Shown piece after piece: positions 1 to 6,892 of a DNA stretch of 64,000 bases. Position numbers and translations under genes: made by a program. The notes below the pieces were generated by a model. That model ran no database searches. It had not been told where the DNA came from and saw only the letters and a program-made list of their open reading frames with translations. Source of the stretch: Bacteroidales bacterium (lineage in GTDB: Bacteria > Bacteroidota > Bacteroidia > Bacteroidales > P3); assembly GCA_017934545.1 (NCBI GenBank), contig JAGBJI010000008.1, positions 1-64,000 on the forward strand, written 5' to 3'. Position 1 is the first letter of the stretch, and every line of letters starts with the position of its first letter.

Positions 1-873
1 AATTCCAAATGTGAAACGTTTCTAAAAGAAAACAGAATTGATACTAAAACAAAAAGGAAAGTTTATATCCATAAGAAGTTCTAATCATAGTCTTAAGATT
101 AATATGAAATACCTATGGACTTGATATGATAATGCAGAACTGAATATTCCGAAAACAAACAACTCTTTAGAAGGTAGTTGTTATTTTATACTGCTCGCTG
201 AAACGTAAAACAACATAGCAAATAAGTTAATCTAATTGTAAGGAGAGTATAACCACAATCATATAAGTCCTGGAGTATTGTAAAAGTAATACTGCAAAAT
301 TGAAGATATGTCTTCATACAGTAGAACACGATTATTCACAAGATATTAATATTTTTATTACACTATTTGTTTGCATAAGAAAAATGTAGTAATTTTGCAT
401 TCAGAAAGTTGCAGATGATACAATGCTGTTTTCTCGGTCCTGCCGTATGTTTGCGAAATCAAATCGGTAGTTCATTTTGTGTAAAGAGCGGGTTCTTGAG
501 TACCACGCCGGCAGGATTACCGATAATATATAAATAATGTTTCTTTGACACAAGGAGAGGATTTTTGAGGTTTCCTCGACAAGAAGTATTATTTTTTGTA
601 ATTTTGTATTCTTAAAGGAGTTAAGCATTAGGTTTCTGAGGTTTTGTGACCACGGGGTAGTGTTTAACTCTTTTTATTTAATATTGAATAAAATTTAGTT
701 TCAAATTAAAGAAATAGCAGGTAATAAATCAAATATTATATCATAAAAAAGTATGTTTTTTATTTTGTAGTAAATTGTCGTATTTATAGACTTTCTTATG
801 TTATTGATTTCTTGTAATTTTGCATTCTCAAATCTTTTAATTACAAATCAAATAAAAAGAAAGGAAAACGACA
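1..873. other. Non-coding AT-rich region with three promoter-like boxes
   Basis: I see no convincing gene here; the open frames present are short and have no recognisable product. Three TAATTTTG boxes matching the Bacteroidota -7 consensus TAnnTTTG lie at 390-397, 599-606 and 815-822, all reading rightward. The last serves the helix-turn-helix gene that follows. The first two have no gene behind them but precede sequences with good pairing potential (438-445 with 509-516; 614-624 with 664-674), so small structured RNAs are possible. No tRNA or rRNA was recognised. Confidence 0.5.
815..822 (+). promoter_or_regulatory. -7 promoter element (TAATTTTG) of the HTH gene
   Basis: TAATTTTG matches the Bacteroidota sigma-factor -7 consensus TAnnTTTG and lies 51 bp before the start codon at 874. 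Confidence 0.6.
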
Positions 874-1065
874 ATGGAAAACACGCAAAACGGATTAGGA
901 AAAATTTATAATTGCAACGAAGCATCGGAATTACTCGGCATAAGCACGCAAACGCTCTTACGTCTTCGCAAACGTGATGAAATAAGGTTGCTCGGTATTA
1001 CGGGCAAGTATTTCTCTATTGAACAGATACGTCAAATCCGCAATTTTTTAATCCACAATAAATAA
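874..1065 (+). CDS. Small helix-turn-helix (MerR/excisionase-like) DNA-binding protein
   Basis: This is a 63-residue protein whose middle, roughly residues 12-45, has the pattern 'NCNEASELLGISTQTLLRL', which is the winged helix-turn-helix of the MerR/excisionase superfamily (EASELLGIS = first helix and turn, TLLRLRK = recognition helix). Proteins of this size and fold are usually excisionases or small regulators of mobile elements. The start has an A-rich purine leader (AAAGAAAGGAAAA) typical of this genome. There is no integrase next to it, so a recombination role is not shown. It lies alone ahead of a hairpin-rich spacer and a restriction-modification pair, in an accessory stretch. The fold assignment is fairly safe; the function is unknown. 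Confidence 0.7.
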   Translation: MENTQNGLGKIYNCNEASELLGISTQTLLRLRKRDEIRLLGITGKYFSIEQIRQIRNFLIHNK

Positions 1066-1353
1066 ACTTTATACGTTCATTTCTTTTTAGAAAAGAAACG
1101 AACCAAAGAAAAGCGTTACTTTTCACGCGAAAAGTAACACAAAAAGCAAGTAAGCGGATAGGTGATGCGGATATTTGCATACACAACAAAAATTCAACGA
1201 CACAAGAACCGAAAAACAGGGCAGATACCACCTTCCGAGTTATATAGTTTTTGGTTCTTTTCCTAAAAAGAACGCTTTTCTTGGTACTTCTTCTCTAAAA
1301 AGAAGTACTTTAAAAAAGAAAAATAATACATACAATAATATATATAATACACT

Positions 1354-1377
1354 GGGGCGGACACATAGGTCCGCCCC
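1354..1377. repeat. GC-rich perfect hairpin, probable dispersed repeat
   Basis: GGGGCGGAC at 1354-1362 pairs with GTCCGCCCC at 1369-1377 around the loop ACATAG. Its GC content contrasts sharply with the surrounding AT-rich DNA. Similar GGGGCG...CGCCCC stem-loops are dispersed between genes in many unrelated bacterial genomes, so I infer this is one such element. It could also act as the terminator of the upstream gene, but no T run follows directly. Confidence 0.5.
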
Positions 1378-1630
1378 TACATTTTTACATTATTAATAAC
1401 AAATTAAACGGCATTTGATAAGAATAAAACGCCGTTTTACAACACTGAAACGCCCTTTCGCAGAATTCTTTTCAGAAAAGAGAATTTTCTTTCTTCACTT
1501 TATCAGAAAAATGTTTGTTTCAACGTTTTTGAAGTATGCACACACTCCGTTTATATCAAAACCCAACAAAAACAGACATGGAGAAAAGCAAAAATTTTCT
1601 GACAAAACTTCTTAATCATCAAAATTTTCG

Positions 1631-1638
1631 TACTTTTG
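1631..1638 (+). promoter_or_regulatory. -7 element (TACTTTTG) immediately before the methylase start
   Basis: TACTTTTG fits TAnnTTTG. Its end is only 5 nt from the ATG at 1643, so the transcription start, normally about 7 nt beyond the centre of this element, should fall at or next to the start codon. Confidence 0.6.
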
Positions 1639-1642
1639 CAAT

Positions 1643-3487
1643 ATGAAAATGGAGGGAAGTATAAGTAATATTATAAAATTGTTTTCTATTGGTGATATAG
1701 AAAAATCTTTAGTATATACCTATATCACTAAAAATAATATTGATATTTCAAAAAGTCAATATCTAACAGAATATATATCTGACCGGAACTGCATTGAATC
1801 TTTAGATAAACAAATTGACACTCTTAACCATACTAATATTGAAGACTTGATTAATGATATGGAATTACTTATTCCCTCTGAAGATAAATCATTAAATGGT
1901 GCTTTTTTTACTCCTTGTTATATAGTTGATTATATAATAAAAACTATTAACCCAGAATATAATGATAAGATTATTGATTTAAGTTGCGGCAGCGGAGCGT
2001 TTATTATAGGATTATTAAAATATTTTAAGTTACAATATAATAAGACTATAAAGGATTGTATTAATGAAAATATTTTCGGAGCAGATATTCTGAAATATAA
2101 TGTAGATAGATGCAAATTGTTAATACTTCTTTATGCTCTTAAAAACAATGAAATACTTGATATAACAGATATAAATATAATTAATACAGATAGTTTAAAG
2201 TATGCATGGAAGTCAAAATTTGATGTTGTTGTAGGAAATCCTCCTTATGTAAAGTTCCAAGACTTAAATGATGATGCCCGCAAATTCCTGTTTAATAATT
2301 ATACAACCACAAAATTAGGAACTTATAATTTATATTTTGCATTTTTTGAGTTAGGATATAAATTATTAAACAAAAACGGTAAATTAGGATATATAACACC
2401 AAATAATTATTTCACATCATTATCAGGTGAATGCTTAAGGAAATTTCTCCAAGAAAAGCAATCGGTCAAAACTATTATAGATTTTAATTCTACTAAGGTA
2501 TTCAGTGTACAAACATATACAAGTATTACATTTCTAACCAAAGAAAAGAATAAGAATATTTTATACGACAGAATAAAAGAAGGAGAATTGCCAGAAAAAT
2601 TTTTACAAAATATTTCTCTAACTGAAAATTATTATTCCGACTTATCAACAAAAAAGTGGAGACTGCTCTGTGGAAATGAACGTCAAAATATTAGCAAAAT
2701 AGAACATAGCGGAACTCCGATAGGGCATTTATTTGATATTTGTGTAGGTATAGCAACCTTGAAAGACAGTGAATATACATTCATTCCTCAAAAAGAAGAT
2801 GAGGTTTATTACTATATAGACAATTTTAAGATAGAAAAACAAATAACAAGACCTCTTGTTAAAATATCAGAAATGAAACGGCAGGAGGATGTGGAGATTA
2901 ATAAAAAACGTATTATCTTCCCGTACAAACTGAATAAGAATAATAATTATCAAGAGGTAATACAAGAAGAAGAACTGAAGAAGTTATATCCTTATTGTTA
3001 TAATTATTTACTTTCCAAAAGGGATAAACTTGAATATCGGGGAAAAGGAAAACACCCCTATGAACCGTTTTACATATACGGGCGTTCTCAAGCATTAAAC
3101 AGAATGGGAACAAAATTGCTTACTCCTACATTTAGTAAATCACCAAGATTTTTAGTTGATAAACATTCAGATGGATTTTTTACAAATGGTTATGGAATAT
3201 ATCCAAGAAAGCAATTGGATAATGCATTATTCAATCATTACGCTATTTCTTTAGAAGAAAATTTTGATGTTGCTTTAAAAATTCTAAATTCTTCTATAAT
3301 GAATTATTATATAAAAATAACAAGTGTATCTATTGAAGGAGGATACCCTTGTTATCAAAAGAATTTTATTGAACGTTTTTCTATTCCAAACTTGACAGAA
3401 ACTCAAATTAATGAAATAAGAAAAATAAATGATCACAAAAAATTAGATTCTTATTTATGTAATCTATATCAAATCAATTTATTATAG
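1643..3487 (+). CDS. N6-adenine DNA methyltransferase of a Type II restriction-modification system
   Basis: This 614-residue protein transfers a methyl group from S-adenosylmethionine to adenine in DNA. The motif order is that of the gamma class (M.TaqI/Eco57I-like): motif X 'GAFFTP' at residues 86-91, SAM-binding motif I 'DLSCGSGAF' at 112-120, acidic motif II 'GADI' near 146-149, and catalytic motif IV 'NPPY' at 199-202. The C-terminal third (about 390-600) would be the TaqI-like target-recognition domain. Base composition is much more AT-rich than the housekeeping genes, suggesting acquisition by transfer. Its tail overlaps by 19 bp the tail of a convergent gene that is probably the matching endonuclease. 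The predicted transcription start falls on the start codon, so the message may be leaderless; the in-frame ATG two codons later is an alternative start. The recognition sequence cannot be read from the gene. Confidence 0.88.
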   Translation: MKMEGSISNIIKLFSIGDIEKSLVYTYITKNNIDISKSQYLTEYISDRNCIESLDKQIDTLNHTNIEDLINDMELLIPSEDKSLNGAFFTPCYIVDYIIKTINPEYNDKIIDLSCGSGAFIIGLLKYFKLQYNKTIKDCINENIFGADILKYNVDRCKLLILLYALKNNEILDITDINIINTDSLKYAWKSKFDVVVGNPPYVKFQDLNDDARKFLFNNYTTTKLGTYNLYFAFFELGYKLLNKNGKLGYITPNNYFTSLSGECLRKFLQEKQSVKTIIDFNSTKVFSVQTYTSITFLTKEKNKNILYDRIKEGELPEKFLQNISLTENYYSDLSTKKWRLLCGNERQNISKIEHSGTPIGHLFDICVGIATLKDSEYTFIPQKEDEVYYYIDNFKIEKQITRPLVKISEMKRQEDVEINKKRIIFPYKLNKNNNYQEVIQEEELKKLYPYCYNYLLSKRDKLEYRGKGKHPYEPFYIYGRSQALNRMGTKLLTPTFSKSPRFLVDKHSDGFFTNGYGIYPRKQLDNALFNHYAISLEENFDVALKILNSSIMNYYIKITSVSIEGGYPCYQKNFIERFSIPNLTETQINEIRKINDHKKLDSYLCNLYQINLL

Positions 3488-4305
3488 CCAAAACGCTTTT
3501 CATATACATTCAATAACTTTGTAGAGAAACTATCAAAGTTAAGTTGATTCATGTTTAACTTATCTGTTTTATCCAATAGTCCTGCAATTCTTAACTCCCT
3601 GTCAGTATTATATATTATAGGTATATTACTGCTAAAATCAACGATTAATAAGCACACTCTCTCATATTTATATTCTGCACCTTTTGTGTTTTTTCTGTTA
3701 TTTATAGCATTAAAGAAACTTGTATATTTCTTTATATGATTTTTTACCTTTTTATTATTTTTAAAAGCAACTTGATGATGTTTGGCTTTTTCATCATCGT
3801 AAGCATATACAGGTATCATATACACTTCTCCTAAAACCATTTTTTCACAACGTAGGTGTAAGTTTAATGCTTCAGCTACTGTTTTTTCAGAAAGAGTATC
3901 AAAGTTCTTCTCAATACTACTCAATTGACTTCTTACATTAATAGATAGTATATGCTCTGTGAAATTTTTGCCGAAATTATCTATTTTACCGTTTAATATT
4001 CCGTCAAAAGTAAGAATTTCTTTTTGAGGTGTTATATCATTTGGAAAAATACATATATCCTGATATTTCTTTTTGAAAAAACCTGCTAAGGTTTGTTCAT
4101 TTGAATGATTGTGCAATGTTGGATATATATTTGACGGATTTACTCCGTTCGATATAAAACTTTGTTTTACGGCATCATGTAAAACATTAATTGGCTTTTG
4201 ACTCCTTATTAGGTTATTTTTACCATTTATTCCGTTAGTTATGATAGCATCTTCTATCATAGTTTTTATCTGTACAACTGCTTGTTGTATTATATTATTT
4301 GCCAT
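3469..4305 (-). CDS. Putative Type II restriction endonuclease
   Basis: This is a 278-residue soluble protein with no signal peptide or membrane segment. I infer it is the nuclease partner of the adjacent adenine methylase because the two genes face each other with overlapping ends, share the same AT-rich composition, and together form a compact pair in an accessory region. The segment 'SINVRSQLSSIEKNFDTL' near residues 122-139 followed by 'AEALNLHLRCEKMVLGEVY' resembles stretches I associate with Type II nucleases, but I cannot place a PD-(D/E)XK active site with certainty. The start ATG at 4305 is the first in frame. It could instead be another kind of R-M accessory protein. Family assignment is moderate, function inferred from context. 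Confidence 0.6.
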   Translation of the reverse strand: MANNIIQQAVVQIKTMIEDAIITNGINGKNNLIRSQKPINVLHDAVKQSFISNGVNPSNIYPTLHNHSNEQTLAGFFKKKYQDICIFPNDITPQKEILTFDGILNGKIDNFGKNFTEHILSINVRSQLSSIEKNFDTLSEKTVAEALNLHLRCEKMVLGEVYMIPVYAYDDEKAKHHQVAFKNNKKVKNHIKKYTSFFNAINNRKNTKGAEYKYERVCLLIVDFSSNIPIIYNTDRELRIAGLLDKTDKLNMNQLNFDSFSTKLLNVYEKRFGYNKLI

Positions 4306-4686
4306 GTCTTTTATATATTTTTAAATTTTTCTTATAAAAGCATGGAAAATACTTCTTTTCAATACAAGGTTATTAGGAGACCCAATACAAGAACGGAAGC
4401 AAATTCCACGCTTAAAAATATAAGCCCTTTGCTTCTTTGTTTAAGTTTGTATTTTTCTATTTCCTAATTTTTGTATTACTTAAACAAAAAACATACCTCT
4501 TATAAAAAGATTCAAAATCTTTTACCGTTGTAAAATTGCAAAAAACATTTCAATTGATTACAATGTTTATCAATAAATATCACGTTTTTAGTTTGTATTG
4601 AATTTCGTTATACTTTTGCAAAGTCATTTAATGATGACAGGGCAATTAAACATATTTTATTAACAACAAAAAGAAAGGAAAAAATT
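4306..4686. other. Intergenic region with inverted repeats
   Basis: No gene is supported. TTTGTTTAAGT at 4436-4446 is the inverse of ACTTAAACAAA at 4478-4488, an 11-bp inverted repeat. The right end carries the promoter of the HU-like gene. The left part is probably the promoter region of the leftward nuclease gene, but no clear TAnnTTTG is visible for it. Confidence 0.4.
4611..4618 (+). promoter_or_regulatory. -7 promoter element (TACTTTTG) of the HU-like gene
   Basis: TACTTTTG matches TAnnTTTG and lies 68 bp ahead of the start codon at 4687, leaving an A-rich untranslated leader that ends in AAAGAAAGGAAAA. Confidence 0.6.
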
Positions 4687-5088
4687 ATGATTCAGTTCGT
4701 TAAAGCAAAGAGAACGCTTTTAATCAGCGGCACGAAAGAAGACCGCTACGTTGCAAAAATCTTCCGCGCACCCGACACCTCGTTGGACGCCATCGCAAAG
4801 GAAATATCGCACGCAACTTCAGTCAGTTATCCCGACGTTGTGGCTGCATTGAAAGCCTTTGAAATCCACGTTTCCGACGCTGTGATGAAAGGTTCGGCAG
4901 TGAAATTCGGTGCGTTGGGTTCGTTTATCCCTGCCATAAGAAGCAAGGCGGTGAGAAAACTTGACGACGTCGATGCGGACATTGTAAAACGTATCACCTG
5001 CCGTTTCTATCCGTCAAGTGTATTCCGTAAGGATTTGAAATCCTGCCCGTTGGAGTACAGGGATTTGGCAAAAGTCAAACACGCTTAA
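4687..5088 (+). CDS. HU/IHF-related DNA-binding protein (Bacteroidota histone-like family)
   Basis: This 133-residue protein belongs to the HU-related family common in Bacteroidota, which differs from classical HU by an extended N-terminus and a longer, basic C-terminal arm region. The helical part 'LDAIAKEISHATSVSYPDVVAALKAFEIHVSDAVMKG' (about residues 33-69, given here in spirit as the HU dimerisation helices) is followed by 'FGALGSFIPAIRSKAV', matching the beta-sheet saddle of HU. Such genes are often followed by a short smalltalk peptide and an N-acetylmuramoyl-alanine amidase in phage-like or accessory loci. Here the smalltalk peptide is present but no amidase follows. Its composition is close to the chromosome rather than to the AT-rich R-M genes just upstream. 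Confidence 0.85.
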   Translation: MIQFVKAKRTLLISGTKEDRYVAKIFRAPDTSLDAIAKEISHATSVSYPDVVAALKAFEIHVSDAVMKGSAVKFGALGSFIPAIRSKAVRKLDDVDADIVKRITCRFYPSSVFRKDLKSCPLEYRDLAKVKHA

Positions 5089-5196
5089 ATTATGTACTGT
5101 GTTGTATGTACTATGTAGTATGTGTCCGAATACGGATGTGTCCGCCGTCAGGCTGCATAGTACATCAAACATAGTAAATAGTACATACAGAGGATT
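5089..5196 (+). promoter_or_regulatory. Imperfect inverted repeat between HU-like gene and smalltalk gene
   Basis: The spacer is built of repeated TATGTACTAT-like units on its left and ATAGTACATA-like units on its right, which can fold into a long imperfect hairpin around the central TCCGAATACGGATGTGTCCG. It lies inside the likely HU-smalltalk transcript and could be an RNA structure that controls translation or processing of the second gene. This is inference from the pairing only. Confidence 0.35.
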
Positions 5197-5298
5197 ATGG
5201 ATAAGAAGAAAGTAAAGAAGGTGATAGACGTATTGATTTACGTTTTGGCTGCGGTAGCGGGTTGGCTTACAGGGTCTGCATTCTGCTGGATTGTGTAA
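5197..5298 (+). CDS. Smalltalk-type single-pass membrane peptide (33 aa)
   Basis: This short gene encodes a 33-residue peptide: a lysine-rich N-terminus (MDKKKVKKVID) followed by one hydrophobic segment (VLIYVLAAVAGWLTGSAF). Size, charge pattern and position directly after an HU-related gene match the Bacteroidota 'smalltalk' peptide family, whose function is unknown. The start ATG at 5197 is preceded by the purine stretch CAGAGGATT. A hairpin terminator with a T run follows at 5336-5371, so the HU-smalltalk pair forms its own transcript. In other genomes an amidase usually comes next; here the next gene is a truncated acetyltransferase. Confidence 0.75.
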   Translation: MDKKKVKKVIDVLIYVLAAVAGWLTGSAFCWIV

Positions 5299-5335
5299 AA
5301 CGGTTGCGGTGAAGTATTGCAGTTTTCGTTGTATC

Positions 5336-5371
5336 AGGTTCGGTTGGATATTAATTGCCGAACCTTTTTTT
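5336..5371 (+). terminator. Rho-independent-type terminator after the smalltalk gene
   Basis: AGGTTCGG at 5336-5343 pairs with CCGAACCT at 5358-5365 and is followed by a run of T. Confidence 0.65.
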
Positions 5372-5380
5372 ATTTGTTAA

Positions 5381-5839
5381 GACAAAGAAATTGCAACGGC
5401 TGATGAATTTACGAGTGTTATAGACGGAGAACCTGTTTGTCATTTGGCGGTTATGCCGCTATGTACGGCTAATGCTTACCGTTCATCACGTTTGGTTGTA
5501 ATGCCCGAATGGCAGGGTATAGGTGTCGGCACAAAGTTTTTGAATGCTGTCTGTGAATATCATTTACAAGGTAACGGACGTTGCAACAGGAAATATCACA
5601 CGTTTTTCCACACCTCACATCCTCAACTTTGCGGAGCGTTACGTCATTCAAAGAAATGGATACAGACGGGTGCAAGGTTGTACGGAGATAACAAACGCAG
5701 ATGTATGGAGAGTATAAAACGGTCGTATGACAGAAAACCGGCAGCGTTTGCACGTGTCGGTGTGGGCAGTGGATACGGCGGGCATTGGCGTGCAGTACAA
5801 TCTTTTAAATATATAGGAGAGGATAATGTTGATTGTTGA
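5381..5839 (+). pseudogene. N-terminally truncated GNAT acetyltransferase
   Basis: The reading frame opens directly after a stop at 5378-5380, within 20 bp of the terminator stem, and has no ATG until 5453; a TTG at 5444 is the only earlier candidate. The translated product carries GNAT motif A, 'RLVVMPEWQGIGVGTKFL', with the acetyl-CoA-binding Q-G-I-G-V-G loop, and a coherent C-terminal half ending in 'AVQSFKYIGED'. The part before motif A (which should hold the first strands and helices of the GNAT fold, about 50-80 residues) is shorter than expected. I therefore read it as a remnant whose 5' end was lost when the terminator-bearing segment was joined to it. A functional short protein from TTG or an unusual start cannot be excluded. 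It overlaps the next gene by 14 bp. Confidence 0.6.
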
Positions 5840-6326
5840 TGTGATAGGAAAGAAAGACTGCATTGCCTACAATAAAGCGGTGCAGTCTGTTAAGAGGTTA
5901 GGATTGGCTGTATATGATGAAACATATTACTACAAGAGTATTGCCGTTGCACCGTTATTGACCGAGAAAATAACGGACGAACAGATAAAGGAATATCCTT
6001 TGGGAGTTTTAGTGTTTCATCCGTCGCCACTGCCTTACGGACGTGGTGCTTCGGCGATAAAATGGGCATACAAACGCAATGAACCGATAACGGCGGCGAC
6101 CTGGTTCTTTGCCGACTCAACGATGGACGGCGGAGATATTTGCGAGCAGGAAATAATAAAGATAGATTATACATTGCGACCGAGAATGTTTTATGAACAA
6201 CATATTATTCCGGCGATGCAACGAACACTTGAACGCTGTTTAAACGGTATTCAAAAAGGATTTATCCGCCGAGTTCCTCAAGTAAAAGAATATGCAACGT
6301 TTGACTTTAAGGAAAAGAACCTTTGA
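5826..6326 (+). CDS. Formyltransferase-like protein (Fmt/PurN fold)
   Basis: This 166-residue protein resembles the catalytic domain of folate-dependent formyltransferases. The signature 'FHPSPLPYGRGASAIKWA' (about residues 69-86) matches the HPSLLP...RG motif and 'DGGDI' near residue 116 matches the conserved Asp loop. The conserved Asn two residues before the catalytic His (N-x-H in GART and Fmt) is a Val here (V-F-H), and the protein lacks the Fmt C-terminal tRNA-binding domain. It may therefore use another acyl substrate or be inactive. It overlaps the preceding GNAT remnant by 14 bp, so the two were probably co-transcribed; a pair of acyl-transfer enzymes suggests a sugar or nucleotide-sugar modification, but this is inference. 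Confidence 0.7.
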   Translation: MLIVDVIGKKDCIAYNKAVQSVKRLGLAVYDETYYYKSIAVAPLLTEKITDEQIKEYPLGVLVFHPSPLPYGRGASAIKWAYKRNEPITAATWFFADSTMDGGDICEQEIIKIDYTLRPRMFYEQHIIPAMQRTLERCLNGIQKGFIRRVPQVKEYATFDFKEKNL

Positions 6327-6353
6327 GCCTCTTCTATAAGAACGCTTATAAGA

Positions 6354-6386
6354 AAAAGCAACATTTCATAACGAGATGTTGCTTTT
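6354..6386 (+). terminator. Terminator hairpin after the formyltransferase-like gene
   Basis: AAAAGCAACAT at 6354-6364 pairs with ATGTTGCTTTT at 6376-6386, an 11-bp stem with an 11-nt loop and built-in A/T arms. A second small inverted repeat, TATAAG-AACG-CTTATA, lies just before it at 6335-6350. Confidence 0.6.
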
Positions 6387-6892
6387 GAATTTTAAAGAAA
6401 TTTTTTGCTTTTCGTTCTTCAAAAATTTTGCTTTTGGAATTTTTGATTATACAAGTTGAAAAAAATGTGAAAAAGAAAAATTGTTTACTCAATTTCTTAA
6501 CTTTTTTATGTTGAAAAAAAATTGTGAAAAAACAATGCCAATAATTTTTATAAACAGTATAACTTGTGAGTAACATTGTGTAAATTCGCAACTTGCATTA
6601 CACTTAAGTGAAAACATATAGAATTAAAAAAAATGGCTTAAAAATTTTTTTTAAAGAAAAAAATACTTATACTTAAGCCCCGCATAAAGTTCGGAACATC
6701 GGTGAAATATTTTAATGTGTGGAAAATCAGTATATAATGAAATGAATTTATTGACTTGCGGCTATGTGTCGGATTTTTTCAATGCGAAATTCCCATAGAT
6801 AAGAAAAGTTTTTGAACTGGCAAAGAAAAAATAAAAAAAAAGTAATTGAATAAATTTATAATTTTGCGTTGTGAAAAATTTTTAGCAGCGAT
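6387..6892. other. AT-rich region upstream of dnaA (possible origin region)
   Basis: About 500 bp of very AT-rich DNA with many A and T tracts separates the accessory genes from dnaA. I looked for clusters of the DnaA box TTATNCACA on both strands and did not find any convincing one, so calling it oriC is not supported beyond its position and composition. It carries the dnaA promoter at its right end. None of the ten CATATG elements is here. Confidence 0.3.
6859..6866 (+). promoter_or_regulatory. -7 promoter element (TAATTTTG) of dnaA
   Basis: TAATTTTG fits TAnnTTTG and lies 26 bp ahead of the dnaA start. Confidence 0.6.

Larger units (their letters stand above)
1066..1642. other. Hairpin-rich intergenic spacer
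   Basis: No gene is supported. The stretch carries several inverted repeats: 1115-1124 with 1129-1138 (10-bp perfect stem, 4-nt loop), 1284-1292 with 1300-1308 (9-bp stem), and a GC-rich hairpin at 1354-1377. Repeated AAAAGAA/TTCTTTT motifs between them resemble fragments of dispersed intergenic repeats. The right end carries the methylase promoter. Confidence 0.5.

Noticed and set aside
401-628. Leftward open frame of 75 codons
   Set aside because: No recognisable product or leader, and it lies across two promoter-like boxes and strong inverted repeats on the other strand.
1175-1615. Two short rightward frames in the hairpin-rich spacer
   Set aside because: They translate through inverted repeats and poly-A/T words and have no family resemblance or plausible leader.
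6346-6591. Leftward 81-codon frame upstream of dnaA
   Set aside because: It is composed of Phe/Lys-rich translation of A/T tracts and overlaps the terminator hairpin.
6387-6892. A defined replication origin with DnaA boxes
   Set aside because: No TTATNCACA-like cluster could be found on either strand; only AT-richness and the position next to dnaA favour it.
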